Shown piece after piece: positions 1 through 8,692 of a stretch of 64,000 nt of DNA. The notes under the pieces were generated by a model. That model was not told where the DNA came from. It worked only from the letters and a program-made list of their open reading frames with translations, and searched no databases. The DNA comes from Bacillus sp. NEB1478 (GTDB lineage Bacteria; Bacillota; Bacilli; Bacillales; Fictibacillaceae): positions 1,240,001-1,304,000 of the forward strand of contig NZ_CP134049.1 of assembly GCF_031582965.1 (NCBI RefSeq). The letters run 5' to 3'. The number at the start of each line of letters is the position of its first letter. The stretch's first letter is position 1. The translations under genes and the position numbers were made by a program.

Positions 1-174
1 GCTCAGGAATATGGCGTGAAAATTGCGATAAACACAGATGCACATTACAAAGAAACGATGAAACATATGGAGATTGGGGCAGCGGTAGCGCGAAAAGGGT
101 TTATTAAAAAGGAGTCAGTGCTGAATGCGATGACTTTAGATGAATTGGAAACCTACTTAAACCGTAAAAAATAG
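1..174 (+). CDS. polX: DNA polymerase/3'-5' exonuclease PolX, C-terminal end (partial)
   Basis: An open frame enters from the left edge and stops at a TAG at 172-174, giving the last 57 residues. The fragment contains INTDAH, typical of the end of the PHP phosphoesterase domain of family X polymerases, followed by an ordinary helical tail. PolX is a repair polymerase with 3'-5' exonuclease activity. It lies directly upstream of mutS2, as polX (yshC) does before mutSB in B. subtilis, which supports the call. Only the tail is visible, so the polymerase domain cannot be checked. Confidence 0.8.
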   Translation, partial: AQEYGVKIAINTDAHYKETMKHMEIGAAVARKGFIKKESVLNAMTLDELETYLNRKK

Positions 175-204
175 CCTAATATCCTCGAATCAGGGGGAAT
201 AAAT

Positions 205-2562
205 ATGCAAGATAAATTGTTACGAGTTTTGGAATTGAAAAAAGTCATTGAAAGACTGAAAAAGCATGCAAGCAGTTCACTAGGTACAAATAAAATTAAT
301 AACCTTACTCCTTCAGTAACTTTAGATGAGGTAAACTTTGCCCATGAGGCGACAGATGAAGGTGTCAAAGTACTGCGATTAAAAGGACAGGTTCCATTTG
401 GCGGGATTTTTGACGTTCGTTCTAATGTTAAACGATCCCAAATCGGAAGCTTGCTTAACGAGGAAGATCTGCTGGATATCGCTTCTACCATATATGGCGG
501 CAGACGTTTTAAACGCTTTATTGAAGGACTTGTTGAAGATGGTATTGAACTGACGATTTTAAAACGTACCGCGGAAGTAATAATTCCTTTAAATGACATC
601 GAGCAATCGATAAAAAGCTGTATTGATGACCACGGTCACATGATGGATAGTGCAAGTAATGAATTAAGATTGATTCGTCAGCAGCTTAGAACATTTGAAG
701 CTAGAGTAAGAGAAAAGCTTGAATCGATCGTTCGTTCTTCAAGTTATCAAAAAATGCTGTCTGATACGATTATTACGATTCGAAATGACAGATTTGTTAT
801 TCCAGTTAAACAAGAGTACAGAGGTAATTTTGGCGGGATGATACACGATCAGTCTGCAAGTGGAGCGACTCTTTTTATCGAACCGCAATCTGTCGTTGCG
901 ATCAACAACCAAGTGAAAGATACTAAAGCAAAAGAAGCTCGCGAAATCGAGAAAATTTTAAGAGAATTGACAATGCAAGTTGCCGAAAATGCAGAAGATA
1001 TCCTTTTGAACGTGGAGGAGCTTGCAGAAGTTGATTTCATTTTGGCAAAAGCAAGATTTGCGAATGAATTAAAAGCTACAAGACCAATTATGAATGATCA
1101 TGGATTTATTTCACTAAAAGAGGCAAGACACCCATTATTAGACCAAAATTCAGTTGTTCCAATCAGTGTAATGCTGGGCGGGGAATATCAGTCTTTAGTA
1201 ATAACGGGTCCAAATACTGGTGGGAAAACTGTAACGCTAAAAACGATCGGTCTTTTGACGTTGATGGCTCAATGCGGGTTGCAAATTCCAGCTCGAGAAG
1301 AATCAGAAATGGCTGTGTTCCAATCAATTTTTGCAGATATTGGAGATGAACAATCGATTGAGCAGTCTTTGAGTACTTTTTCTTCACACATGGTGAACAT
1401 CGTTGATATTTTGAACAATATGGATCATGAATCACTCGTGCTCTTTGATGAACTTGGTGCGGGTACTGACCCGCAGGAAGGTGCAGCACTTGCGATTTCC
1501 ATTCTTGATTTTGTGTTTGCAAGAGGAGCACGTGTTGTGGCAACAACTCATTATAGTGAATTAAAAGCATATGCCTATAACCGTGAAGGAGTAATGAATG
1601 CTTCTGTAGAATTCGATGTGCAGACATTACGTCCAACATATAGATTGCTAGTTGGTGTGCCGGGTCGAAGTAATGCATTTGAAATTTCAAAACGATTAGG
1701 ACTACGTCAGGATATCATTGATGCAGCCCGCGAACAAATCAGTGAAGATGAAAACAAGATTGATAATATGATACGCTCGCTTGAAGACAATCGGAAGGAA
1801 GCCGAAAAAGAAATGGAACAGGCTCATCTGATGAGAAAAGAAGCAGAGGCTATTAAAACAGATCTTGAAAGGGAACTGGAACTTTATCAAAATGAAAAAG
1901 AACGTTTGTACTTGAAAGCAAAAGAAGAAGCGGAAGAAGCTGTAATAAAGGCACGTGAAACCGCAGAAGAAATCATCCATGAAATACGCGAGCTGCAAAA
2001 ATCAGGCGGTCAAATCAAAGAACACAAACTGATTGAAGCGAAGAAGAGATTAGAAGAGGCTGTACCTAAATCACAGTCAAAGAAAAAGCAGCAAAAAGCA
2101 GCTTCCACAAAAGCAGAGTATATGCCTGGAGATGAAGTAAGGGTGCTTACTGTGGGTCAAAAAGGACACATTGTAGAAAAGGTAAGCAATAATGAATACC
2201 AAGTACAGATTGGTATTTTAAAAATGAATGTAAAAGAACGAGATTTAGAATGGATCAAACAAACAAAACCAAAAGCCGAGCCTCGATCTTTTGTTAAAGT
2301 TACAGGTTCAAATGATAACTTCCGTCCTGAGCTTGATCTGAGAGGGAAGAGGTATGAAGATGCCATGCTGGAGGTAGACCGGTATTTGGATGAAGCAATG
2401 TTAGCTGGTTTTAATCAAGTATATATTATCCATGGTAAAGGAACAGGTGCTCTTAGAAAAGGTGTACAAGAACTTTTGAAAACCCATCGGAATGTGAAGT
2501 CAACCAGAATGGGTGAAGCTGGTGAAGGCGGAGGCGGAGTTACAGTGGCAGTACTAAAATAA
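205..2562 (+). CDS. mutS2: Endonuclease MutS2
   Basis: This 785-residue protein has the usual MutS2 length and architecture: an N-terminal clamp/lever region, a MutS-type ATPase with Walker A GPNTGGKT at about residue 334 and Walker B FDELGAGTDPQEG at about 415, a long charged coiled coil at about 510-640, and a C-terminal Smr nuclease domain starting at LDLRG (residue 710) with HGKGTGAL. The mismatch-recognition domain of MutS is absent, as expected for MutS2. The family suppresses homologous recombination and, in B. subtilis, rescues collided ribosomes. The ATG start follows a GGGGGAA-like ribosome binding site. It lies 30 nt after polX, so the two may be co-transcribed. Confidence 0.95.
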   Translation: MQDKLLRVLELKKVIERLKKHASSSLGTNKINNLTPSVTLDEVNFAHEATDEGVKVLRLKGQVPFGGIFDVRSNVKRSQIGSLLNEEDLLDIASTIYGGRRFKRFIEGLVEDGIELTILKRTAEVIIPLNDIEQSIKSCIDDHGHMMDSASNELRLIRQQLRTFEARVREKLESIVRSSSYQKMLSDTIITIRNDRFVIPVKQEYRGNFGGMIHDQSASGATLFIEPQSVVAINNQVKDTKAKEAREIEKILRELTMQVAENAEDILLNVEELAEVDFILAKARFANELKATRPIMNDHGFISLKEARHPLLDQNSVVPISVMLGGEYQSLVITGPNTGGKTVTLKTIGLLTLMAQCGLQIPAREESEMAVFQSIFADIGDEQSIEQSLSTFSSHMVNIVDILNNMDHESLVLFDELGAGTDPQEGAALAISILDFVFARGARVVATTHYSELKAYAYNREGVMNASVEFDVQTLRPTYRLLVGVPGRSNAFEISKRLGLRQDIIDAAREQISEDENKIDNMIRSLEDNRKEAEKEMEQAHLMRKEAEAIKTDLERELELYQNEKERLYLKAKEEAEEAVIKARETAEEIIHEIRELQKSGGQIKEHKLIEAKKRLEEAVPKSQSKKKQQKAASTKAEYMPGDEVRVLTVGQKGHIVEKVSNNEYQVQIGILKMNVKERDLEWIKQTKPKAEPRSFVKVTGSNDNFRPELDLRGKRYEDAMLEVDRYLDEAMLAGFNQVYIIHGKGTGALRKGVQELLKTHRNVKSTRMGEAGEGGGGVTVAVLK

Positions 2563-2603
2563 GTTAAGCTTACTTGAATGGAGAAAAAGGAGCTGCACAA
2601 ACA

Positions 2604-3008
2604 ATGGATTTTATGGGAAATGCCTTTTTAAAAACAGCTGCAAATTACAGTGTTGTCGTGCTTTGTTTAGTTGTGTTTTTAGCCATTTTTGAGCTTGTAA
2701 CACGTTATAAAAATTGGGTAGAAATAAAAAACGGGAACTTTTCTGTGGCTATGGCAACTGGCGGGAAAATTTTTGGAATTGCAAACATTTTTCGTTATTC
2801 TATTGGCCAGAATGACTCAATAGTTACAATGATCACTTGGGGAGTTTTTGGTTTTGTATTACTTCTTATCGGTTATTTCATCTTTGAATTTTTAACTCCA
2901 AAATTTCAAATAGATAAGGAAATAGAAAATGATAATAAAGCTGTTGGTTTTATTTCGATGATTATTTCAATAGGTCTTTCTTTTGTCATCGGAGAAGGCA
3001 TCGAATAG
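2604..3008 (+). CDS. yshE: DUF350-like integral membrane protein (YshE-type)
   Basis: A small hydrophobic protein of about 134 residues with four predicted membrane segments (about 12-30, 53-70, 78-100 and 113-132). The motif MATGGKIFGIANIFR between the first two segments is typical of DUF350/YshE proteins. Its position between mutS2 and lcfA matches yshE in B. subtilis. A longer frame begins at a TTG at 2574, but the AAAGGAG at 2586-2592 points to the ATG at 2604. The biochemical function is unknown. The gene follows mutS2 closely and is probably in the same operon. Confidence 0.8.
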   Translation: MDFMGNAFLKTAANYSVVVLCLVVFLAIFELVTRYKNWVEIKNGNFSVAMATGGKIFGIANIFRYSIGQNDSIVTMITWGVFGFVLLLIGYFIFEFLTPKFQIDKEIENDNKAVGFISMIISIGLSFVIGEGIE

Positions 3009-3024
3009 TTGAAGGGATATAAAT

Positions 3025-3108
3025 ATGGATACGTTATTTAAAGTCTTATTTGTTCTAAGCGGTGTATTTATTGCTGCCGGGATGATTTATTTATTGTTTT
3101 TTACGTAA
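3025..3108 (+). CDS. 27-residue single-pass membrane peptide
   Basis: A 28-codon frame (ATG at 3025, TAA at 3106-3108) sits 16 nt after the yshE-like gene and is preceded by GAAGGGA, a reasonable ribosome binding site. The peptide begins MDTLFKVLFVLSGVF and is almost one membrane helix ending in Phe-Thr, with no charged residue after Lys6. A terminator follows directly, so it would be the last gene of the polX/mutS2/yshE unit. I do not recognise it. Its composition suits a real membrane peptide, but coding status is inferred from context only. Confidence 0.45.
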   Translation: MDTLFKVLFVLSGVFIAAGMIYLLFFT

Positions 3109-3112
3109 CAAA

Positions 3113-3148
3113 GAACCAGATTCCAAAAAAGGGATCTGGTTTTTTTAG
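3113..3148 (+). terminator. Rho-independent terminator after the yshE unit
   Basis: AACCAGAT and ATCTGGTT arms flank a short A-rich loop and are followed by a run of seven T. The hairpin separates the mutS2/yshE unit from lcfA. Confidence 0.8.
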
Positions 3149-3269
3149 GCAGTAATTTTACGGATTATTTTAAATTTTTCAAAAAGTATATAATTATGTA
3201 TACGTTTTCAATATAATAGGATTATATATAGAATTTTTGAAGGTAAGCGTGAATAAGGAGGAGATGCAA

Positions 3270-4955
3270 GTGGAAAGAAGGTGGCTTAACAGTTACCCAA
3301 ACGAAATTCCAGGACATCTTGATTATGACAGCAAACCTTTATTCGCGTATTTAGAATCAGCAGCAGTAGAGAAAAAAGATCAAACTGCTGTGCATTTTTT
3401 AGGTAAAACATTAACATTTGGCGAACTGTATGAAAGCAGTTTACGGTTTGCTGACGCTCTCTCCAAAATGGGAGTGAAAAAAGGTGACAGAGTTGCAATT
3501 ATGCTTCCAAATTGTCCTCAAGGGGTAATTGCGTACTACGGCACTTTATTTTTAGGCGGTATCGTTGTTCAGACCAATCCATTATATACGGAAAGGGAGC
3601 TCCATCATCAGCTGGCTGATAGCGGGGCTAAAGTGATTGTTGGTCTGGATCTGCTGTTTGGCAGAATTTCTTCAGTTCGAAATGAGACCGCTTTAGAACA
3701 CGTCATTATGACTTCAGTTAAGGATTATTTGCCTTTTCCGAAAAATCTTTTATACCCATTCATACAGAAAAGACAAAATCCTAATGTTGTAGTAGATATC
3801 ACTTACAACCATGAAGTCCATTCATTTACTGAGCTGCTAAAACATTCATCTCCAAATTACCCTAGTGTGGATATCAATCCTGAGGAAGATCTTGCATTAT
3901 TGCAATATACTGGCGGGACTACGGGACCTGCAAAAGGTGTAATGCTAACTCATCAAAATCTTGTCGTAAATGCATTACAATGCAATGCATGGATGTATAA
4001 GAACCGTGATGGAAAAGAGAAGATTTTGGGAGCCCTGCCGTTTTTCCATGTCTATGGCATGACATGTGTAATGAACCTTGGAATCATTACAAAAGCACAA
4101 ATGATTATCTTGCCGAAGTTTGATCCCAAACAAGTTTTAAAGACGATTCATAAAGAACGTCCAACTTTATTTCCGGGTGCACCAACTATGTACATTGCCC
4201 TATTGAATCATCCGGATTTAAAAAAATATGATTTATCTTCTATTCAGGCTTGTATCAGTGGTTCAGCAGCACTTCCATCAGAAGTTCAAGAAAAGTTCCA
4301 GGCAATTATATCTGGGACTCTCGTAGAAGGTTATGGACTTACTGAAGCTTCACCCGTTACACATGCCAATTTGATTTATGGTGAACAAATCAAAGGCAGT
4401 ATCGGGCTTCCGTGGCCGAATACAGAAGCAGGAATCATTTCTTCAGAAGCCGGCGAATGGGCTGAACCTGGAGAAATTGGGGAATTGGCTGTTCGTGGTC
4501 CGCAGGTTATGAAAGGGTATTGGAACCAGCCTGAAGAAACGGCAGCTGTGTTTCATGATGATTGGCTCATAACCGGTGACGTTGGGTACATGGATGAAAA
4601 AGGATATTTTTACATTGTTGACCGTAAAAAAGACCTTATCATTGCCGGCGGTTTTAATATTTATCCCCGTGAAGTGGAAGAAGTGCTTTATGAGCACGAA
4701 AAAGTGAAAGAAGTTGTTGTCGTAGGAGTTCCAGATCCATACCGCGGTGAGACTGTAAAAGCTTTTATTGTTCTAAAAGACGGTGCAGAGTGTTCTGAAG
4801 AAGAATTAAACAAATATTGCCGTGAACACCTTGCATCATTCAAAGTTCCTAGACTGTATGAATTCCGGAAAGATTTACCTAAAACGATTGTAGGGAAAAT
4901 ACTTCGCCGGGTATTACTGGAAGAGGAGAAACAAAAAGCTGAACAAAATGCCTGA
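3270..4955 (+). CDS. lcfA: Long-chain fatty-acid-CoA ligase (LcfA/FadD type)
   Basis: This 561-residue adenylate-forming enzyme activates long-chain fatty acids to acyl-CoA with ATP, the first step of beta-oxidation. The AMP-binding motif YTGGTTGPAKGVMLTH is at about residue 213. GYGLTEASP follows at about 355, and the C-terminal motif GDVGYMDEKGYFYIVDRKKD holds the aspartate and arginine that bind AMP. The frame is open from a TTG at 3237, but AAGGAGGAG at 3255-3263 best serves the GTG at 3270, giving a protein beginning MERRWLNSYPNE. A strong terminator follows, so unlike the contiguous B. subtilis lcfA-fadR-fadB-etfBA arrangement the gene forms its own transcription unit here. Two TATAAT-like hexamers lie upstream (3189 and 3212) without a clear -35. 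Confidence 0.92.
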   Translation: MERRWLNSYPNEIPGHLDYDSKPLFAYLESAAVEKKDQTAVHFLGKTLTFGELYESSLRFADALSKMGVKKGDRVAIMLPNCPQGVIAYYGTLFLGGIVVQTNPLYTERELHHQLADSGAKVIVGLDLLFGRISSVRNETALEHVIMTSVKDYLPFPKNLLYPFIQKRQNPNVVVDITYNHEVHSFTELLKHSSPNYPSVDINPEEDLALLQYTGGTTGPAKGVMLTHQNLVVNALQCNAWMYKNRDGKEKILGALPFFHVYGMTCVMNLGIITKAQMIILPKFDPKQVLKTIHKERPTLFPGAPTMYIALLNHPDLKKYDLSSIQACISGSAALPSEVQEKFQAIISGTLVEGYGLTEASPVTHANLIYGEQIKGSIGLPWPNTEAGIISSEAGEWAEPGEIGELAVRGPQVMKGYWNQPEETAAVFHDDWLITGDVGYMDEKGYFYIVDRKKDLIIAGGFNIYPREVEEVLYEHEKVKEVVVVGVPDPYRGETVKAFIVLKDGAECSEEELNKYCREHLASFKVPRLYEFRKDLPKTIVGKILRRVLLEEEKQKAEQNA

Positions 4956-4963
4956 ACTTAATC

Positions 4964-4994
4964 ACAAAAAACCGCCATTGAGCGGTTTTTTGTT
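4964..4994 (+). terminator. Rho-independent terminator of lcfA
   Basis: AAAAACCGC, a short loop, GCGGTTTTTTG: a compact GC stem with a T run. The remaining gap to fadR (4995-5182) contains only A/T-rich sequence and the inverted repeat at 5131-5167. Confidence 0.85.
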
Positions 4995-5182
4995 TGACGA
5001 TTTTTGTTTATAATGGCGCTTTGATCGACATTTTTACCGTCGGTTGTTTTCACAAAAACAAAGTCTTCTGTATTATGGATATTATTAGATTTGAAAAGTC
5101 GCATATCAACAATTTTTCTAGGCAAATGTAATTCTAACTACATTTAACTTGTCAATTACGTTAGAATAATGACATAATAAAA

Positions 5183-5212
5183 TTGACAGAAAAGAAAGAT
5201 TTGTTTTACAAT
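5183..5212 (+). promoter_or_regulatory. SigA-type promoter of the fadR operon
   Basis: TTGACA at 5183-5188 and TACAAT at 5207-5212 are separated by 18 nt. The predicted start site falls inside the FadR operator immediately downstream. Confidence 0.75.
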
Positions 5213-5214
5213 TA

Positions 5215-5232
5215 TGAATGAACAATCATTCA
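5215..5232. promoter_or_regulatory. FadR operator
   Basis: TGAATGAACAATCATTCA is a near-perfect palindrome matching the known Bacillus FadR box (TGAATGA, four bases, TCATTCA). It begins 3 nt after the -10 hexamer, so bound repressor would cover the transcription start. Long-chain acyl-CoA releases FadR in B. subtilis, so this implies autoregulation and control of fadB-etfBA. Confidence 0.88.
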
Positions 5233-5277
5233 TTTTCTGTAAGTGAGATTGTGCTATACACAAATGAGGCGATAGTT

Positions 5278-5877
5278 ATGAAACGTAAAGGTCCAAAATA
5301 CGAAAAAATTATTGATGCTGCCGTTAATGTAATTGCTGAACATGGTTATCATCAATCTCAAGTTTCCAAAATTGCAAAAGAAGCCGGCGTAGCAGACGGC
5401 ACGATTTATCTGTATTTTAAAAATAAGGAAGATCTGCTTGTTTCTGTTTTTAATGAGAAGATGGGGACCTTTATTGAAAAAACAGAAAATGAGCTGAAAG
5501 GGAAAGATACGGCGATCGAAAAGCTAAGAACACTCGTCGAAATGCATTTTAAGCAGTTAACTGCAGATTATGAGCTATCGATCGTGACTCAACTGGAATT
5601 GCGTCAAACAAATAGACAGCTTCGTGCTAAAATTGGTGAAGTATTAAAAAGGTACTTAAACTTAATTGATACGATATTAAACGATGGCATGCAAGAAGGT
5701 GTGTTTGTTCCTGAAATTGACATTCGGCTCGCAAGGCAAATGATTTTTGGAACTATCGATGAAACTGCTACTAACTGGGTGATGAATGATCACCGATATG
5801 ATTTACCTGCTCTTGCTGATGCTATACACCAAATGCTTGTCAATGGTTTATCAGTAAAGATGCCGAATTCAAATTAA
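5278..5877 (+). CDS. fadR: TetR-family fatty-acid metabolism repressor FadR
   Basis: A 199-residue TetR-family repressor. The N-terminal helix-turn-helix spans about residues 8-55, with VIAEHGYHQSQVSKIAKEAG and GTIYLYFKNKEDLL, the latter typical of TetR recognition helices. The C-terminal part is the acyl-CoA-binding domain. An upstream ATG at 5218 would extend the frame, but it lies within the FadR operator. The ATG at 5278 has GAGGCGAT before it and aligns with the B. subtilis start. It heads fadR-fadB-etfB-etfA, and the operator shows direct autoregulation. Confidence 0.93.
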   Translation: MKRKGPKYEKIIDAAVNVIAEHGYHQSQVSKIAKEAGVADGTIYLYFKNKEDLLVSVFNEKMGTFIEKTENELKGKDTAIEKLRTLVEMHFKQLTADYELSIVTQLELRQTNRQLRAKIGEVLKRYLNLIDTILNDGMQEGVFVPEIDIRLARQMIFGTIDETATNWVMNDHRYDLPALADAIHQMLVNGLSVKMPNSN

Positions 5878-5903
5878 GTTTTAGTTAGAGGAGGCTAGGT
5901 AAA

Positions 5904-6677
5904 GTGGATTTTTTGCAAGTGAACAAAAAAGGAAAAATAGCAACGATTAAATTAAATCGTGCACCTGCAAACGCTCTTTCAACTGGTGTAATTCGTGAAA
6001 TAGATCAAGCACTGGACCAGATTGAATCAGATATTGAAGTAAAAGCCGTTGTCATTCTCGGTGATGGCCGTTTCTTTTCAGCCGGTGCTGATATAAAAGA
6101 ATTTACAGAAGTTCAGGACGAAGAAGGATTTGCTAAATTGGGTAAGAAGGGCCAAGATGTTTTTAACCGAATCGAGCAATTTTCAAAACCGGTAATTGCA
6201 GCAATACATGGAGCTGCTTTAGGCGGCGGACTTGAACTCGCAATGAGCTGTCATATCAGACTTGTTGCCGATGACGCGAAACTTGGACTGCCAGAGCTGA
6301 CATTAGGATTAATTCCTGGGTTTGCAGGTACTCAAAGACTCCCTCAGCTCGTTGGTGTGCCAAAAGCTTGTGAGATGCTGCTTTCAAGTAAGCCTGTAAC
6401 AGGTCAAGAAGCCGTAGCTCTTGGTTTGGCAAACGAAGCTTACTCTGCTGAAGAACTTTTTGAAAAGGCTTACAAATTGGCAGAAAGTTTTACAGATAAA
6501 AGTGCTGTATCTATTAAATATACGCTTGAGCTGCTTCAATACGCACGAGCAGGACTTTATGAAAAAGGTTCTGTAAAAGAACAAGAACTGTTTGGTAAAG
6601 CCTTTAAAAGCCACGATGGACAAGAAGGAATCCAAGCATTTATTGAAAAAAGAAAACCTGAATTTCAGGATAGATAA
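5904..6677 (+). CDS. fadB: Enoyl-CoA hydratase FadB
   Basis: A 257-residue crotonase-fold protein that hydrates trans-2-enoyl-CoA in beta-oxidation. The oxyanion-hole segments are SAGADIKEF at about residue 60 and HGAALGGGLELAMSCHIR at about 104. The catalytic-glutamate region is LPELTLGLIPGFAGTQRL. The GTG start at 5904 is preceded 9 nt upstream by AGAGGAGG. It lies 26 nt after fadR, within the FadR-controlled operon. The family covers several acyl-CoA reactions; context favours fatty-acid degradation. Confidence 0.92.
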   Translation: MDFLQVNKKGKIATIKLNRAPANALSTGVIREIDQALDQIESDIEVKAVVILGDGRFFSAGADIKEFTEVQDEEGFAKLGKKGQDVFNRIEQFSKPVIAAIHGAALGGGLELAMSCHIRLVADDAKLGLPELTLGLIPGFAGTQRLPQLVGVPKACEMLLSSKPVTGQEAVALGLANEAYSAEELFEKAYKLAESFTDKSAVSIKYTLELLQYARAGLYEKGSVKEQELFGKAFKSHDGQEGIQAFIEKRKPEFQDR

Positions 6678-6695
6678 TATTAGGAGGGGTAAACC

Positions 6696-7466
6696 ATGAA
6701 TATTTTTGTTATATTAAAACGCACTTTTGATACTGAAGAAAAGATCTCTGTTTCCAATAATAAGATTTCAGAAGATAGTGCTGAATTCATCATAAATCCA
6801 TATGACGAATATGCAATTGAAGAAGCAATTACTTTAAAAGATGCACATGGCGGGACAGTTACAGTTGTAACAGTAGGCGATGAGGATTCTGAAAAAGAAT
6901 TGCGTACAGCTTTGGCTATGGGAGCTGATCAAGCAGTACTAATTTCTAATGAAGATCTTGATTCACAGGATCAATTTTCAACTTCATCTATTTTAGCAAC
7001 ATATTTTAAAGACAAAGAATATGACATTATCTTAGGTGGTAATGTTGCTATTGATAATGGTACAGGGCAAGTGGGTCCTCGTCTAGCTGAGTTGCTTGAT
7101 ATTCCGCATGTAACAACGATTACGAAAATTGAAGTAAACGGAACAACAGTAAATATTGAACGTGATGTTGAGGGAGATTTAGAAAAAATAGAAACATCTC
7201 TTCCACTATTGGTGACTGCTCAGCAAGGTTTGAACGAACCTCGTTATCCGTCTCTTCCAGGAATCATGAAAGCGAAGAAAAAGCCGCTTGAGTCATTAGA
7301 CCTTGATGACCTGGATATTGATGAAGATGACGTGGAAGCCAAAACAAAAACGGTAGAAATCTATCTTCCTCCTAAAAAGGAAGCAGGAAAAATTTTATCC
7401 GGCGAAACAGCTGACCAAGTAAAAGAACTTGTATCCCTATTAAGAACCGAAGCAAAGGTAATATAA
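6696..7466 (+). CDS. etfB: Electron transfer flavoprotein beta subunit
   Basis: A 256-residue EtfB that pairs with EtfA to carry electrons from acyl-CoA dehydrogenases towards the quinone pool. Visible features are the N-terminal FVILKRTFDTE strand, the ALAMGADQAVLI segment and the recognition region DNGTGQVGPRLAELL before GLNEPRYPSLPGIMKAKKKP, a signature of EtfB. The ATG follows AGGAGGGG. It lies 18 nt after fadB and 12 nt before etfA in the same operon. Confidence 0.95.
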   Translation: MNIFVILKRTFDTEEKISVSNNKISEDSAEFIINPYDEYAIEEAITLKDAHGGTVTVVTVGDEDSEKELRTALAMGADQAVLISNEDLDSQDQFSTSSILATYFKDKEYDIILGGNVAIDNGTGQVGPRLAELLDIPHVTTITKIEVNGTTVNIERDVEGDLEKIETSLPLLVTAQQGLNEPRYPSLPGIMKAKKKPLESLDLDDLDIDEDDVEAKTKTVEIYLPPKKEAGKILSGETADQVKELVSLLRTEAKVI

Positions 7467-7478
7467 GGAGGAGACATC

Positions 7479-8450
7479 ATGGCAAAAAAAGTTTTAGTAC
7501 TAGCTGAATCACGTGACGGCGCACTTCGTAATGTTTCATTTGAAGCGATAGCGGCAGGGAAAGAAATTTCTGGAGGAGGAGAAGTGTTCGCAGTATTGTG
7601 CGGTGACTCCGTTCAAAACTTAGGTAATGAACTCATCCATTACGGAGCAGACCGTGTGCTGGTTGCTGAAAATGAAAAGCTGTCAAATTATACGACAGAT
7701 GGTTACTTTCAAGCGTTAAAGCAAGTGATAGATGAAGAAAAACCTGAAGCGATTGTATTTGGTCATACATCACTAGGTAAAGATCTTTCACCTCGACTTG
7801 CTGCTCGTTTAGAGTCTGGCTTGATTTCGGATGTAACAGGTCTTGAGCAGGCTGGTGAAAATACAGTGTTCACACGCCCTGTATATTCTGGTAAGGCTTT
7901 TGAAAAGAAAGTGATTACTGATGGTCTTGTATTTGTGACAATTCGTCCAAATAACATTACACCGTTAGAAAAAAATGAATCTCGTACTGGTGAAATTAAA
8001 TCGGTTTCTGTAGATATTAAAGATTTGCGTACGATTGTTAAAGAGGTTGTTCGTAAAGCATCTACTGGTGTAGATCTTTCAGAGGCAAAAATTGTGGTTG
8101 CAGGCGGACGAGGAGTAAAATCAACAGATGGGTTTAAACCTCTTCAAGAACTCGCTGATGTTCTTGGAGCTGCAGTAGGCGCTTCTCGTGGAGCATGTGA
8201 TGCTGATTATTGTGATTATTCTTTGCAGATTGGTCAAACGGGTAAAGTCGTAACACCTGATTTGTACATTGCTTGCGGCATATCGGGAGCGATTCAGCAT
8301 TTAGCAGGTATGTCCAACTCTAAAGTTATTGTTGCCATCAACAAGGATCCTGAAGCGAGTATTTTTTCCGTAGCAGATTACGGGATTGTAGGAGATTTGT
8401 TTGAGGTTGTTCCATTGCTCACTGAAGAATTTAAGAAAGTTTTAGTATAA
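7479..8450 (+). CDS. etfA: Electron transfer flavoprotein alpha subunit
   Basis: A 323-residue EtfA. The C-terminal FAD domain carries VGASRGACDADYCDY, QIGQTGKVV and PDLYIACGISGAIQH, the conserved residues around the flavin. The N-terminal half is the alpha/beta domain that contacts EtfB. The AAGGAGGAG site lies just before the ATG. It is the last gene of the fadR operon and is followed by a hairpin terminator. Confidence 0.95.
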   Translation: MAKKVLVLAESRDGALRNVSFEAIAAGKEISGGGEVFAVLCGDSVQNLGNELIHYGADRVLVAENEKLSNYTTDGYFQALKQVIDEEKPEAIVFGHTSLGKDLSPRLAARLESGLISDVTGLEQAGENTVFTRPVYSGKAFEKKVITDGLVFVTIRPNNITPLEKNESRTGEIKSVSVDIKDLRTIVKEVVRKASTGVDLSEAKIVVAGGRGVKSTDGFKPLQELADVLGAAVGASRGACDADYCDYSLQIGQTGKVVTPDLYIACGISGAIQHLAGMSNSKVIVAINKDPEASIFSVADYGIVGDLFEVVPLLTEEFKKVLV

Positions 8451-8460
8451 AATAAATAAG

Positions 8461-8499
8461 AAAGGAGGCGTCCTCAAGTTTGGGCGTCTTCTTTAATTT
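8461..8499 (+). terminator. Terminator of the fadR-etfA operon
   Basis: A 13-bp stem with several G-T pairs (8461-8473 against 8482-8494) is followed by a T-rich stretch. The U run is interrupted, so it may be leaky. Confidence 0.6.
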
Positions 8500-8514
8500 A
8501 GGGTATTTTCTAAT

Positions 8515-8630
8515 GGCTCTTTTCTAAAAGAATGTAACTTTTTGCTCATATGTTCATTCTCTCCACTGACTAGTTGATTAAAGCGCAAGGTGCGAGACTC
8601 CTGCGGAAAGCGATCACGATGGAGCGAACT
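8515..8630. repeat. Degenerate dispersed repeat, copy 1 (internally deleted)
   Basis: GGCTCTTTTCTAAAAGA at 8515-8531, then AGTTGATT and AAGGTGCGAGACTCCTGCGG, then GGAAAGCGA and GGAGCGAA. The same blocks in the same order occur in the longer copy at 44227-44465. Here the middle is missing and the two ends abut at a shared GCGG/CGG. The rest of the gene-free stretch 8451-8756 holds only the operon terminator and the promoter at 8693-8721. Confidence 0.7.
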
Positions 8631-8692
8631 ACTTCTAAGAACAACAATGGTTATGGAATTTCAGCCTTATTATTATAATTACAGACTAATAT

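Noticed and set aside
4994..5014. TTGACG ... TATAAT promoter after lcfA
   Set aside because: The spacer is only 9 nt, so the hexamers cannot work together.
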